A program made the translations under genes and the position numbers. Source: Nocardioides guangzhouensis (GTDB taxonomy: Bacteria; Actinomycetota; Actinomycetes; Propionibacteriales; Nocardioidaceae). From it: a stretch of 64,000 nt of DNA. Positions 1 to 9,868 of this stretch are shown one piece after another (the stretch's first letter is position 1; each line of letters opens with the position of its first letter). The stretch covers positions 62,001-126,000 of the forward strand of contig NZ_SDKM01000010.1 in assembly GCF_004519545.1 (NCBI RefSeq). The letters run 5' to 3'. Below the pieces are notes generated by a model, which saw only the letters and a list, made by a program, of their open reading frames with translations, searched no databases and was not told where the DNA came from.

Positions 1-970
1 CACCCGACGGCAGGCCCTCGTCGCCGGATACACCGACCAGGAGATCCGCCGGCACGTGCGCACCGGCGCCTGGGTGCCCGTGCGCCGTGGTGTCTACGTC
101 CTCCCCGAGGTCTGGGACGGCGTCGACCCGTACGACGGGCGCGCCAGGCTCCGGGACCGGGCCGCCCACCTGACCCTGCGGGTCCCGCACGTGCTGAGCC
201 ACGACTCGGCGGCGCGGGCACACGGACTGCCGATGCTCACACCGAGGCGCGAGCTCGTCCACATCACCCGTCCCGGTGTCGGCGGCGGCCGGACCGAGCA
301 CGGCGTCCAGCACCACCTGTCGTACGCCCTCCCCGAGCTCGACGAGGTGGACGGCCTCCACGTCACCGGCGTCGGACGCACCGCGCTCGACCTCGGGAGG
401 GAGCACGGTTTCACGGCTGGCGTGGTCGCCTGCGACGGCGCGATGCGGCGCGGTGTCACCCGGGGCCAGCTCGAGGCACAGCTCGCCACGATGACCTGCT
501 GGCCGGGCATCACCGCCTCCCGCGAGGCGGTACTCCACGCCGACCCGGGCGCCGAGTCGATCGGTGAGTCGCTGTCACGTCTGATGCTCGAGGAGCTCGG
601 CCTCGGCGTCGTCGACACGCAGTTCCCTCTGCGCACCGCCGGCGGGACGTTCTGGTGCGACCTCCGGATCGGCCGCCACGTCTTCGAGTTCGACGGGCGG
701 GTCAAGTACGTCCGGGTCGAGCAGGGCGGCGTGGCTGACCGCGATCCGGGCGAGGTGGTCTGGGAGGAGAAGAAGCGCGAGCGGCTCATCGTCGCCGAGG
801 GGCTCGGCATCTCCCGGATCATCTGGGACGACCTCTGGGGACCGGCCCGCGACCGGGCGAAGCAGCGCCTGCGTGCGGAGTACGCCCTCACTGTCGACCG
901 CTTCGGCACCGTGCTACCCCCGCACCTCGCCGCCGTCGCCCGGGAGCTGCGCGGCGCTCGCCTCGCCTGA
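1..970 (+). CDS. AbiEi/DUF559-like protein, 5'-truncated by the window edge
   Basis: The reading frame is already open at base 2, so the true start lies upstream. The visible N-terminus (TRRQALVAGYTDQEIRR, then RRGVYVLP) looks like the winged-helix antitoxin-type domain of AbiEi-like proteins. The C-terminal third carries a Vsr/DUF559-style nuclease pattern: an acidic helix (ESIGESLSR), then FEFDGRVKY (E-x-D-G with a downstream K) and EEKKRERLI. This fusion is common in Nocardioides-type genomes as stand-alone genes; no toxin partner is visible downstream. It ends 128 bp before a convergent MFS gene, with a nested palindrome between. Function is unknown; nuclease activity is inferred from the motif only. 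Confidence 0.6.
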   Translation, partial: TRRQALVAGYTDQEIRRHVRTGAWVPVRRGVYVLPEVWDGVDPYDGRARLRDRAAHLTLRVPHVLSHDSAARAHGLPMLTPRRELVHITRPGVGGGRTEHGVQHHLSYALPELDEVDGLHVTGVGRTALDLGREHGFTAGVVACDGAMRRGVTRGQLEAQLATMTCWPGITASREAVLHADPGAESIGESLSRLMLEELGLGVVDTQFPLRTAGGTFWCDLRIGRHVFEFDGRVKYVRVEQGGVADRDPGEVVWEEKKRERLIVAEGLGISRIIWDDLWGPARDRAKQRLRAEYALTVDRFGTVLPPHLAAVARELRGARLA

Positions 971-984
971 CCCGCCCCCGATCT

Positions 985-1062
985 CAGCTGTAACGCGGTG
1001 TTCATGTCACTTAGTCAGTGTTCGAACACGTGCCAAGCAACACGAACACCGCGTTACAGCTG
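985..1062. repeat. nested intergenic palindrome between convergent genes
   Basis: Two perfect 19-bp inverted arms (985-1003 and 1044-1062, beginning CAGCTGTAACGCGG) enclose a 40-bp spacer that holds a second, 12-bp perfect palindrome GTGTTCGAACAC (1018-1029). It fills most of the gap between a + strand stop at 970 and a - strand stop at 1099. It could fold as a long bidirectional terminator without a T-tract, or belong to a dispersed palindromic repeat family. Confidence 0.75.
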
Positions 1063-1098
1063 CGGTGTCCGATAGAAGGGCGAGCGCAGGGAGAGGTG

Positions 1099-2616
1099 TC
1101 AGGCGGAGCGCTCGGCCAGGTGCCTCGGGAGCTGGAAGAACAGCACCGAGACGAAGCCGAGGACGAGGACGGCGGCGGGCAGGAGCATCGACTGCGACAT
1201 GGCGTCGCTGAACGGCACGTGCACGACGTCGGGGAGCCCGCCGCTCATCGCGGCCTCGCCCTTGCCGGCACCGCCGGAGGAGAGGCCCTGCGCGGCGAGC
1301 CGGCTGTCCATCAGCACCGCGATCGCGGCCGAGCCGAGGACCGCGCCGACCTGCCGCGTGGCGTTGTAGACGCCGGCGCCCGCACCGGCGAGCTGCAGCG
1401 GCAGGTTGCGGGTCGCCGTGGCGGCGAGCGGTGCCCAGACGCCGGCCATGCCGAGGCCGAGCACGGCCATCGGGACCAGGAGCTGCCAGGTCGCGCTGTC
1501 CGGAGTCATCACCAGCGCCAGCCAGAGCACGGCAGCCGCGGTGACCGCGAAGCCGGCGCCGGTGATCAGGCGCGGGTGCACGCGGTCGGTGAACCGGCCG
1601 ACGACCGGCGCCATCACGATCGACACCGCCGCCATCGGCACCATCAGCAGCGCCGCGTCGGTCGGCGACAGGCCGCGCACCAGCTGTGCGTAGAGCATCA
1701 GCGGGAAGCCCATCGCGGTCGCGGTGAACGACATCGTCGAGATCGCGAAGTTGGAGATCGAGAAGTTGCGGTCGGAGAAGATCGACAGCGGCACCAGCGG
1801 CTCGCGCTTGTTGACCTTCTGCCACCAGACGAACCCGGCCAGCACGACGAGGCCGAACACGATCAGCGACCAGACCGTGATGATCCCGTTGATGGTGCCC
1901 CAGTCGTACTGGTGGCCCTCCTGGATGCCGAACACCAGCGCGAACATGCCGAGGCCGCTGAGCGCCACGCCCAGCCAGTCGAACCGGTGCGGGTGCGTCG
2001 GCAGCCTGGGGACGAGGCGGGCGGCGAGCACGAAGCCGATCACGCCGACGGGCACGTTGATGAAGAAGATCCACTCCCAGCCGAGGGTGTCGACGAGGAT
2101 GCCGCCGAGGATGGGGCCGACCAGCGTGGCCACACCGGCGGTAGCGCCCCACAGCGCCATCGCCTGGCCGCGCCGCTCCGCCGGGAAGATGCGGGTGATG
2201 ACCGCCATCGTCTGCGGGGTCATCATCGAGGCGCCGAGGCCCTGGACCACCCGCGCCACGATCAGCATCTCCACCGTGGTGGTGAGCCCGCACCACAGCG
2301 AGGCGACCGTGAAGACGGTCAGGCCGACCATGTAGAGGTTCTTCGGACCGAACCGGTCACCGAGGCGCCCGGTGATCAGCACCGGCACGGCGTACGCCAG
2401 GAGGTAGGCGCTGGTCACCCAGACCACGGAGTTCACGTCGGCGTCGAGGTCGGCCATGATCGCCGGCGTCGCGACCGTCACGATCGTGGTGTCCACCAGG
2501 ATCATGAAGAACCCGAGACAGAGGGCGAAGAGGGCCGGCCACGGACGGATCTCGTGCCCCGCGGCGTCGACGTCGGATCGCGGTGCCGGTGGCTGCTGGG
2601 GTGCGGTGTCGACCAT
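1099..2616 (-). CDS. MFS drug-efflux transporter, DHA2 (EmrB/QacA) family
   Basis: A 505-residue membrane protein with many hydrophobic helices, consistent with the 14-TM DHA2 architecture and its usual length. After a short cytoplasmic N-terminus, TM1 contains the family signature LVDTTIVTVATPAI (about residues 40-55), and the loop after TM2 reads GRLGDRFGPKN, the MFS motif A (G-x-L-x-D-x-x-G). Such proteins exchange protons for drugs or metabolites across the cytoplasmic membrane; the substrate cannot be told from sequence. It starts at ATG 2616, divergent from the DUF3151 gene, with only 70 bp between. No dedicated regulator is adjacent. Confidence 0.85.
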   Translation of the reverse strand: MVDTAPQQPPAPRSDVDAAGHEIRPWPALFALCLGFFMILVDTTIVTVATPAIMADLDADVNSVVWVTSAYLLAYAVPVLITGRLGDRFGPKNLYMVGLTVFTVASLWCGLTTTVEMLIVARVVQGLGASMMTPQTMAVITRIFPAERRGQAMALWGATAGVATLVGPILGGILVDTLGWEWIFFINVPVGVIGFVLAARLVPRLPTHPHRFDWLGVALSGLGMFALVFGIQEGHQYDWGTINGIITVWSLIVFGLVVLAGFVWWQKVNKREPLVPLSIFSDRNFSISNFAISTMSFTATAMGFPLMLYAQLVRGLSPTDAALLMVPMAAVSIVMAPVVGRFTDRVHPRLITGAGFAVTAAAVLWLALVMTPDSATWQLLVPMAVLGLGMAGVWAPLAATATRNLPLQLAGAGAGVYNATRQVGAVLGSAAIAVLMDSRLAAQGLSSGGAGKGEAAMSGGLPDVVHVPFSDAMSQSMLLPAAVLVLGFVSVLFFQLPRHLAERSA

Positions 2617-2674
2617 GACTCAAGTCAACACCCGGGCGCCGACCACGATTCCCCGGACCCTGCCTGGGGCACCC

Positions 2675-2680
2675 TAGGCT
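2675..2680 (+). promoter_or_regulatory. -10 hexamer for a leaderless DUF3151 transcript
   Basis: TAGGCT ends 6 nt before ATG 2687 and there is no Shine-Dalgarno sequence between, so transcription probably starts at or near the start codon. No good -35 is visible. Confidence 0.45.
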
Positions 2681-2686
2681 GACGCC

Positions 2687-3100
2687 ATGAGCCACGTGGA
2701 CCTGATGGCGGGCCCCCCGCCCACGCACCTGCCCGATGACCCGGCCGCATCGGAGCTCGACGACGGCGCCGCACCCGCCGACGTCGTACGCCGCCACCCG
2801 GCCTCGCCGTTCGCCTGGGCAGCCATGGCCGAGCAGGCCGCGGGCGCCGGCGCGGACGACGTCACCGTCTACGCCTACGCCCGGGTCGGCTACCACCGCA
2901 GCCTCGACCTCCTGCGCCGCAACGGGTGGAAGGGGCACGGTCCCGTCCCGTGGGAGCACCGGCCGAACCGTGGCTTCCTCCGCTCGCTGGCGATGCTGGC
3001 CAGGGCCGCCCGCGCGATCGGCGAGACCGAGGAGTGGGAGCGCTGCTCGACGTTCCTGCGCGACTCCAGCCCCGCGGCGTACGACGCGCTGCTGGCCTGA
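2687..3100 (+). CDS. DUF3151 family protein
   Basis: A 137-residue soluble protein, complete for the actinobacterial DUF3151 family. Visible family features are the acidic N-terminal half with PADVVRRHPASPFAWA, followed by a helical region DDVTVYAYARVGYHRSLD, then RRNGWKGHGPVPWEHRPNRGFLRSL and a closing helix. No catalytic motif is apparent and the biochemical role is unknown. It sits directly upstream of lysS on the same strand with a 65-bp gap, but lysS seems to have its own promoter. Start ATG 2687 is supported by the -10 hexamer placed 6 nt upstream. Confidence 0.85.
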   Translation: MSHVDLMAGPPPTHLPDDPAASELDDGAAPADVVRRHPASPFAWAAMAEQAAGAGADDVTVYAYARVGYHRSLDLLRRNGWKGHGPVPWEHRPNRGFLRSLAMLARAARAIGETEEWERCSTFLRDSSPAAYDALLA

Positions 3101-3153
3101 GCGCCCGGGCGTCCGCGCCGCTCCGCGATGCGGAGCCGGACAGCGGTCCTCGC

Positions 3154-3159
3154 TACCCT
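3154..3159 (+). promoter_or_regulatory. -10 hexamer for a leaderless lysS transcript
   Basis: TACCCT lies 6 nt upstream of GTG 3166, with no Shine-Dalgarno between. The spacing is that of actinobacterial leaderless promoters and helps choose the start codon. Confidence 0.45.
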
Positions 3160-3165
3160 GAGCGC

Positions 3166-4668
3166 GTGAACGACGCCCCCACGACGCCCGACCTCGACCT
3201 GCCGGACCAGATGCGGGTGCGCCGCGCGAAGCGCGAGCAGCTCCTGGCCGACGGCAAGCAGGCGTACCCGGTCGGCGTCCCGCGCACCCACTCGCTCGCC
3301 GAGGTGCGCGAGGGCTGGGGCCACCTCGAGACCGGTGAGGAGACCCAGGACGTCGTCGGCGTCGCCGGCCGCGTGATGTTCGTGCGCAACACCGGCAAGC
3401 TCTGCTTCGCGACCCTCCAGGAGGGGCAGGGCACCCGGCTGCAGGTGATGCTCAGCCTGGCCGAGGTCGGCGAGGAGGCGCTCGCCGAGTGGAAGGCGCA
3501 CGTCGACCTCGGGGACCACGTGTTCGTCGAGGGCCGGGTCATCTCCTCCCGCCGGGGCGAGCTGTCGGTGATGGCGACCCGCTGGGAGATGGCGTCCAAG
3601 GCGCTGCGCCCGCTGCCGGTGCTGCACCACGACCTGTCCGAGGAGGCCCGGGTCCGCCAGCGGTACGCCGACCTGATCGTGCGCCAGGAGGCGCGCGACA
3701 TGGTCCGCACCCGCTCGGCCATCGTGCGCGCCGTACGCCGCACGCTCGAGGACCAGGGCTACCTCGAGATCGAGACCCCGGTCCTGCAGCTGATCCACGG
3801 CGGCGCCAAGGCACGTCCGTTCCGGACCCACATCAACGCCTTCGACCAGGAGATGACGCTGCGCATCGCCCTCGAGCTCAGCCTGAAGAAGGCAGTCGTC
3901 GGCGGCGTCGACAAGGTGTACGAGATCGGCCGGATCTTCCGCAACGAGGGCGTCGACTCCACGCACAGCCCCGAGTTCACGATGCTCGAGGTCTACCAGG
4001 CCTACGGCGACCAGTTCACGATGGCCGAGCTCATGCGCGACATGATCCTGGCCGCGGCCGACGCGGTGGGCAGCCGACAGGTCGAGACCCCCGCAGGCAC
4101 GGTCGACCTCGACCAGGAATGGCCGTGGCTGCCGGTCTACGAGGGCGTGAGCCGCGCCGTGGGCGAGACCGTCACCCCCGACACCGGCCTCGAGACGCTG
4201 CGCGCGATCGCCGACAAGCACGACGTCGAGTACGACGACGACTGGGAGCCGGCGCACATCGTCATGGAGCTGCTCGGCGACCTCGTCGAGCCGACCCTGA
4301 TCCAGCCGACGTTCCTGTGCGACTACCCGCCGTCCGCGCAGCCGCTGGCCCGCCCGCACCGCGAGGACCCGCGCCTGATCGAGGCCTGGGACCTGGTCAT
4401 CGGCGGTATCGAGCGCGGTACCGCGTTCAGCGAGCTGGTGGACCCGATCATCCAGCGCGAGGTGCTGACCGACCAGTCGCGCCGGGCTGCGGCCGGGGAC
4501 CTCGAGGCGATGCAGCTCGACGAGGACTTCCTCCGGGCGCTGGAGTACGGCGCGCCCCCGATGGGCGGCCTCGGCCTCGGCATCGACCGGCTGATCATGC
4601 TGTTCACCGGCGCCGGGATCCGCGAGACCATCCTGTTCCCGCACCTCAAGCCCGAGGTCCGGCACTGA
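3166..4668 (+). CDS. lysS: Lysyl-tRNA synthetase, class II
   Basis: Charges tRNA-Lys with lysine using ATP in the cytoplasm. The 500-residue product has the family's usual length. The N-terminal OB-fold anticodon-binding domain (about residues 60-165) includes GVAGRVMFVRNTGKLCFATLQ. The class II catalytic core follows, with motif 1 around RRTLEDQGYLEIETPVL, motif 2 as FRNEGVDSTHSPEFTMLE and motif 3 as GLGLGIDRLIML near the C-terminus. The reading frame stays open further upstream, but GTG 3166 gives the expected N-terminus (VNDAPTTPDL) and follows a TACCCT box. A strong hairpin 33 bp downstream ends the transcript. Confidence 0.95.
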   Translation: MNDAPTTPDLDLPDQMRVRRAKREQLLADGKQAYPVGVPRTHSLAEVREGWGHLETGEETQDVVGVAGRVMFVRNTGKLCFATLQEGQGTRLQVMLSLAEVGEEALAEWKAHVDLGDHVFVEGRVISSRRGELSVMATRWEMASKALRPLPVLHHDLSEEARVRQRYADLIVRQEARDMVRTRSAIVRAVRRTLEDQGYLEIETPVLQLIHGGAKARPFRTHINAFDQEMTLRIALELSLKKAVVGGVDKVYEIGRIFRNEGVDSTHSPEFTMLEVYQAYGDQFTMAELMRDMILAAADAVGSRQVETPAGTVDLDQEWPWLPVYEGVSRAVGETVTPDTGLETLRAIADKHDVEYDDDWEPAHIVMELLGDLVEPTLIQPTFLCDYPPSAQPLARPHREDPRLIEAWDLVIGGIERGTAFSELVDPIIQREVLTDQSRRAAAGDLEAMQLDEDFLRALEYGAPPMGGLGLGIDRLIMLFTGAGIRETILFPHLKPEVRH

Positions 4669-4700
4669 CGCTGGAGCCGACCGCGCTCGGAAATGCGTGA

Positions 4701-4729
4701 GGCGCCGGAACGATGGCCGTTCCGGCGCC
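4701..4729 (+). terminator. hairpin terminator after lysS
   Basis: Perfect 12-bp stem GGCGCCGGAACG / CGTTCCGGCGCC with a 5-nt loop, 33 bp after the lysS stop. No T-run follows, as is common for high-GC actinobacterial terminators. The rest of the 222-bp gap to the next gene holds only the promoter described next. Confidence 0.75.
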
Positions 4730-4853
4730 CACGTCGCGCCTGCTCGGTCGCCACCAGGCGATCAGAGCGCTGTCCCCCGAATCTCATCCCCCGCGGTGGG
4801 ACTCGGTTGCAAGGCGCGGTGGGCACATCCTTGCACCGAGATCCAGACCATTT

Positions 4854-4883
4854 CTGACAGGTTCGTGCCGATGGCACTAACAT
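4854..4883 (+). promoter_or_regulatory. promoter of the TrmB/LuxR-type regulator
   Basis: A -35-like CTGACA (4854-4859), 18-nt spacer and -10 TAACAT (4878-4883). The -10 ends 7 nt before ATG 4891, predicting a leaderless mRNA and arguing against the in-frame ATG at 4882, which would lie inside the -10. Confidence 0.6.
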
Positions 4884-4890
4884 GCCATTC

Positions 4891-5883
4891 ATGGGGCAAT
4901 CGTTGGCCGGAGCGCTGAGCATCCTCGGCTTCTCCGCGGAGGCGGAACAAACCTACCGCCAGGTGCTGCCCCGGTCCGGCCAGACCCTCGACGCACTCGC
5001 CCACGGGCTCGAGCGGGACCCCGTCGACCTGCTGGAGGATCTCGCGCCGTTCGTCGCGGCCGGCCTGGTCACCCTGGACGACGACATGGTGCTGGTGACC
5101 CCGCCCGGCGAGGCGGTCGCGTCGATGATGCTGCAGCAGACCCAGGCCCTGCGCCAGGCGACGGAGCGGCTCGAGGAGCTGCGCACCGCGATCCCGTCGT
5201 TCCCCTACGCGCTCGCCGACCCGGCGACCCACGGCGTGCCGCTCGGCGGCGAGATGCGCACCGGTGACGACGTACCCGTGCTCCTCGAGTCGTGGATCCG
5301 GCAGTCGACCGGCGACCTGATGTGGTTGCGGCCCGACCAGTGGCGGCTGCAGGCCGGCTCGGCGATGGACGTCGCCGTCACCGAGCACCTCAGGAACGGC
5401 CGTCGCTCGCGTGCGATCTACCCGGCCCGCGCCCTCGAGGAGGCGCCGCAGGTGATCTTCCAGCGCGCCTCGGCCGGCGAGGAGGTCCGGATCATCGCCG
5501 AGGTGCCGAGCCGGCTGGCGATCATCGGCGAGGCCGGCGCGCTGCTGCCCGCCGAGTGGGGCGCCAGCGACGACCGGCGGCTCATCGTCCGCGAGCCCGG
5601 GCTGCTCACCGCGCTCACGGTGCTCTTCGACGAGCTGTGGGACCGGGCGATCGTGGTGCCGGGCGCCGGCATCGCGCCGGACCCGGTCTCCATCTCCTCC
5701 GGCATGGCCCGCACGATGCTGCTGCGCCAGCTCAGCCAGGGCGCCAAGGACGAGCAGATCGCGCGCTCGCTCGGGGTCAGCCTGCGCACCGTGCGCCGCC
5801 GGATGGCCGAGCTGTTCGACGAGCTCGGCGTGGACAGCCGGTTCCAGGCCGGCGTCGAGGCCGTACGCCGGGGCTGGATCTAG
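4891..5883 (+). CDS. TrmB-like / LuxR-type HTH transcriptional regulator
   Basis: A 330-residue DNA-binding protein. The N-terminal ~60 residues resemble a TrmB-type winged helix (sugar- or metabolite-responsive repressors). The middle resembles the phospholipase-D-like/effector region of this actinobacterial class (RSRAIYPARAL, RIIAEVPSRLAI). The C-terminus is a LuxR helix-turn-helix (KDEQIARSLGVSLRTVRRRMAELFDELGV). There is no receiver domain, so it is a solo regulator with unknown ligand and targets. I place the start at ATG 4891 rather than 4882 because a TAACAT -10 overlaps the earlier codon. It is convergent with the lipid kinase gene: the two TAG stops share the tetranucleotide CTAG at 5880-5883. 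Confidence 0.8.
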   Translation: MGQSLAGALSILGFSAEAEQTYRQVLPRSGQTLDALAHGLERDPVDLLEDLAPFVAAGLVTLDDDMVLVTPPGEAVASMMLQQTQALRQATERLEELRTAIPSFPYALADPATHGVPLGGEMRTGDDVPVLLESWIRQSTGDLMWLRPDQWRLQAGSAMDVAVTEHLRNGRRSRAIYPARALEEAPQVIFQRASAGEEVRIIAEVPSRLAIIGEAGALLPAEWGASDDRRLIVREPGLLTALTVLFDELWDRAIVVPGAGIAPDPVSISSGMARTMLLRQLSQGAKDEQIARSLGVSLRTVRRRMAELFDELGVDSRFQAGVEAVRRGWI

Positions 5884-6818
5884 GGCTGCTCGGCCGCCTC
5901 CGGGTCGTGCGGCAGCAGCAGGTGGTACGCCGCGGGCTCGAGCCGCCAGGACCGGCGCTGCTCCGGGCCGCTGATCTCGCCGTCCGCGCTGCACCAGAAC
6001 TCCTCGCCGGTCACGGTGACCTGGGAGCCGCGGAGGTAGAGCACGTCGTCGCGCTTGTGGTGCTCCCCCCGCCGCAGGTGCGCGACGTACGAGATCTTCT
6101 GGATGGGCCCGACCGACCGCGAGACCATCACGTCGATGCGGCCGTCCTCCGGGTCGGCCTCGGGCGTGAGCTCGGTGCCGCCACCGACGTGGGCGCCGTT
6201 CCCGACGGCGACCATGAGCACGGGCTGGTCGAGGTCGTTGACGATCGCGCCGTCGATCTTCACGCGCAGCCGCAGCCGCGGCGGGTGGGTGGCGGCCAGC
6301 AGCGCGCCGATCGGGTAGCCGAGCTTGCCGAGGTTGGCGCTGCCGACGCCGATCGAGCCGAGCCGCTTCTTCCAGCGCGCTCCGCGGCGGCTGGCCTGGG
6401 CGCCGGCGCCCACGTGCACGTTGTTGACGACCACTCCGCCGACCTCGTCGACCAGCAGGTCGACCGGGCGCGGCTCGCCGTTCAGGACGACGCCGGCGGC
6501 CTCGGCCGGGTCGAGCGGGATCGCGTTGCCGCGCGCGAAGTCGTTGCCGGTGCCCAGCGGGACCAGGCCGAGGGTCTTGTCCTTGAGCTCGTTGCGGCGG
6601 TGCAGTGCGGCGACGACCGCATGGATCGAGCCGTCGCCGCCCGCCACCACGATCCGGCGCGAGCCGGAGCGGTGCAGCACACTGTCCAGCTCGCCGGGGC
6701 TGGAGGTGGCGGCGACCTCGACGGACGCGCCGGTCCGCAGGACGTCGAGCGCGACCGCCAGGTTCTCGTCGTCGGCGGTGCCGGCGCCCTTGTTGGTGAT
6801 CACGAGCAACGGGTCCAC
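5880..6818 (-). CDS. Diacylglycerol/lipid kinase family protein (DAGK catalytic domain)
   Basis: A 312-residue protein of the diacylglycerol/sphingosine/YegS kinase superfamily, transferring phosphate from ATP to a lipid at the membrane. The catalytic domain has the nucleotide-binding glycine motif GGDGSIHAVVAAL (about residues 60-72) and the family signature PLGTGNDFARG. The C-terminal lipid-binding beta-domain contains VAVGNGAHVGGGTELTPEADPEDG, typical of the family. GTG 6818 is chosen because TAGGGT lies 7 nt upstream (leaderless) and upstream in-frame codons would add an unconserved tail. It is divergent from purA (106 bp) and convergent with the regulator, sharing CTAG. Confidence 0.88.
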   Translation of the reverse strand: MDPLLVITNKGAGTADDENLAVALDVLRTGASVEVAATSSPGELDSVLHRSGSRRIVVAGGDGSIHAVVAALHRRNELKDKTLGLVPLGTGNDFARGNAIPLDPAEAAGVVLNGEPRPVDLLVDEVGGVVVNNVHVGAGAQASRRGARWKKRLGSIGVGSANLGKLGYPIGALLAATHPPRLRLRVKIDGAIVNDLDQPVLMVAVGNGAHVGGGTELTPEADPEDGRIDVMVSRSVGPIQKISYVAHLRRGEHHKRDDVLYLRGSQVTVTGEEFWCSADGEISGPEQRRSWRLEPAAYHLLLPHDPEAAEQP

Positions 6819-6825
6819 GGCGGGA

Positions 6826-6850
6826 ACCCTACCGGCGGTTTTGGTAGCGT
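6826..6850. promoter_or_regulatory. divergent -10 boxes of the lipid kinase gene and purA
   Basis: On the - strand TAGGGT (6826-6831) sits 7 nt before GTG 6818. On the + strand TAGCGT (6845-6850) could be the purA -10, giving a leader of about 70 nt. That leader contains an imperfect hairpin (GCCCCGACAAC ... GTTGCCCGGGGC, about 6863-6894) followed by a GAGAGG Shine-Dalgarno. No known riboswitch is recognised in the leader. Confidence 0.4.
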
Positions 6851-6852
6851 AG

Positions 6853-8247
<1,395 letters not shown>

Positions 8248-8255
<8 letters not shown>

Positions 8256-8844
8256 CGAGGCCGACGACGCGGCGCGCCGTACGCCGGAACGACTCGACCA
8301 CCTCGGCGCCGTCGTCGAGGTAGACCCCGACCAGGGTCGCGTCCCGCAGCAGGACCAGCGCGTCCGCCTTCGCCCCCGGCTCGGGCAGCCCGGCCGCGGT
8401 CAGCACGTCCGCCAGCGTGGCGCGGAACCAGTCGCGGTGCCGCCGGACGATCGCGCGGACCTCGCTGCCGGCGTCGGGGTACTCCGCCGCCGCGTTGATG
8501 AACGGGCAGCCGCGGGTGTGGTAGCGCCGGGCATCCTCGGCGATCCCCTCGACGACCGCCTCGACCAGGTCGCGCGGCGCGCCGCCGGACTGCTCCTCGG
8601 CCGCCGCGAAGTAGCCCCGGATGGTCGCGTCCTCGAGGCCGAGGTACGCCGCGACCAGGGCCTCCTTGCCGGGGAAGTGGCGGTACATCGTGGCCCGCGT
8701 GACGCCGGCCTCGGCCAGCACCCGGTCGACGCCGACCGCGTGGATGCCTTCGTTGTAGAAGAGGTCGGCGGCGGTGCGCAGCAGCCGCTCGCGGGCCTCG
8801 GAGGGGCGGGGCTGCGGGGAGGGGGGCGGGGTCGTCGTGCTCAT
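8248..8844 (-). CDS. TetR family transcriptional regulator
   Basis: A 198-residue repressor-type protein. The N-terminal HTH reads GIHAVGVDRVLAEAGVTRATMYRHFPGKEALVAAY (about residues 34-68), the classic TetR_N domain ending in the YRHF motif. The C-terminal domain includes HTRGCPFINAAAEYPDAGS, resembling the TetR_C_16/33-like group in which a conserved CPF segment lies near the ligand pocket. It is divergent from the alpha/beta hydrolase gene with a palindromic site between, so it probably controls that gene and itself. The inducer is unknown. Confidence 0.88.
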
Positions 8845-8906
8845 GACTGGTCCAGACGGGTCGACGGTTCGGGAACACCCGTTCGTTGCCCGCGCTTAGG
8901 GAGAAC

Positions 8907-8925
8907 GAACGTTCTGTCTACAGAA
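8907..8925. promoter_or_regulatory. palindromic operator between TetR and hydrolase genes
   Basis: Two overlapping dyads: GAACGTTC (8907-8914) and TTCTGT-CT-ACAGAA (8912-8925, perfect 6-bp arms). Both lie in the only intergenic space of the divergent pair, 21 bp or more upstream of ATG 8946, so TetR binding is the natural inference. Confidence 0.5.
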
Positions 8926-8945
8926 TACCGACAAGGAGCAAACCG

Positions 8946-9821
8946 ATGAACACCAACACCACCACCAGCACCGTCACTGCCCGCGAGGCCGCCGAGGTCG
9001 CCGCCGCCAACGCCTCCGGGAAGCAGCCGGTCGTCTTCGTGCACGGCCTCTGGCTCCTCCCCAGCAGCTGGGCCGGGTGGAGGACCTTCTTCGAGGAGCG
9101 CGGCTTCGCCACGGTGGCGCCCGACTGGCCGGACGACGCCGCGACCGTCGACGAGGCCCGCGAGCACCCCGAGCGGTTCGCGAAGAAGTCGGTCGGCCAG
9201 GTGGCCGACCACCTCGAGGAGGTCATCCGCGGCCTCGACCGCAAGCCGGTGATCATCGGCCACAGCTTCGGCGGGCTGCTCACCCAGATCCTGGCCGGCC
9301 GCGGGCTCGGCGTCGCCGCCGTCGCGATCGACCCGGCCCCCAGCCGTGGCGTGCTGCCGCTGCCCTTCTCCTCGCTCAAGGGCGCGTTCCCGGTGCTCGG
9401 CAACCCCGTGAACTACGGCCGGGCAGTCACCCTGACCTTCGAGGAGTTCCAGTACGGCTTCGCCAACGCGGTCCCCGAGGACGAGGCGCGGCGCCTGTAC
9501 GACGAGTTCCACGTCGCCGCATCCGGCCGCCCGCTCTTCCAGGCCGCGACCGCCAACCTCAACCCGTTCACGGAGGTGAAGGCCGACAAGCGCAACCCCG
9601 AGCGCGGCCCGATGCTGGTGGTCTCCGGCGAGAACGACAACATCGTCCCGTGGGCGATGGCGAACGCCGCCTACAAGCTCCAGCGGAAGAACGAGAAGTC
9701 GGTCACCGAGATCACCGAGATCCCGGGTCGCGGTCACTCCCTGGTGATCGACGCCGGGTGGTCCGAGGTCGCGCAGACCTCCCTCGACTTCCTCGAGCGC
9801 AACGGGGTGCGTCCCGCCTGA
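8946..9821 (+). CDS. Alpha/beta hydrolase
   Basis: A 291-residue cytoplasmic hydrolase. The fold markers are the oxyanion segment VVFVHGLWLLPSSWAGW, the nucleophile elbow GHSFGG (Ser), an acidic residue in SGENDNIVPW and the catalytic His in GRGHSLVID. It resembles the non-heme haloperoxidase/esterase-like hydrolases often paired with a TetR repressor; substrate unknown. Start ATG 8946 follows an AAGGAG Shine-Dalgarno (8933-8938), while the open frame upstream covers the operator. The gene is divergent from, and probably repressed by, the TetR protein. Confidence 0.88.
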   Translation: MNTNTTTSTVTAREAAEVAAANASGKQPVVFVHGLWLLPSSWAGWRTFFEERGFATVAPDWPDDAATVDEAREHPERFAKKSVGQVADHLEEVIRGLDRKPVIIGHSFGGLLTQILAGRGLGVAAVAIDPAPSRGVLPLPFSSLKGAFPVLGNPVNYGRAVTLTFEEFQYGFANAVPEDEARRLYDEFHVAASGRPLFQAATANLNPFTEVKADKRNPERGPMLVVSGENDNIVPWAMANAAYKLQRKNEKSVTEITEIPGRGHSLVIDAGWSEVAQTSLDFLERNGVRPA

Positions 9822-9854
9822 CCACGCAGGTCCGGTGACGCGCGCCCGGGCCGA

Positions 9855-9860
9855 TAGCAT
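9855..9860 (+). promoter_or_regulatory. -10 hexamer upstream of purD
   Basis: TAGCAT lies 8 nt before GTG 9869 and no Shine-Dalgarno is present, suggesting a leaderless or near-leaderless message. Spacing is one base longer than typical. Confidence 0.35.
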
Positions 9861-9868
9861 CGGCTCAC

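Noticed and set aside
2890..4665. Long open frame on the strand opposite lysS (and similar ones opposite purB, purL, xfp and purF)
   Set aside because: These are antisense shadows produced by the high GC content; their products are rich in R, G, H and D repeats, lack domains, and lie over well-supported genes.
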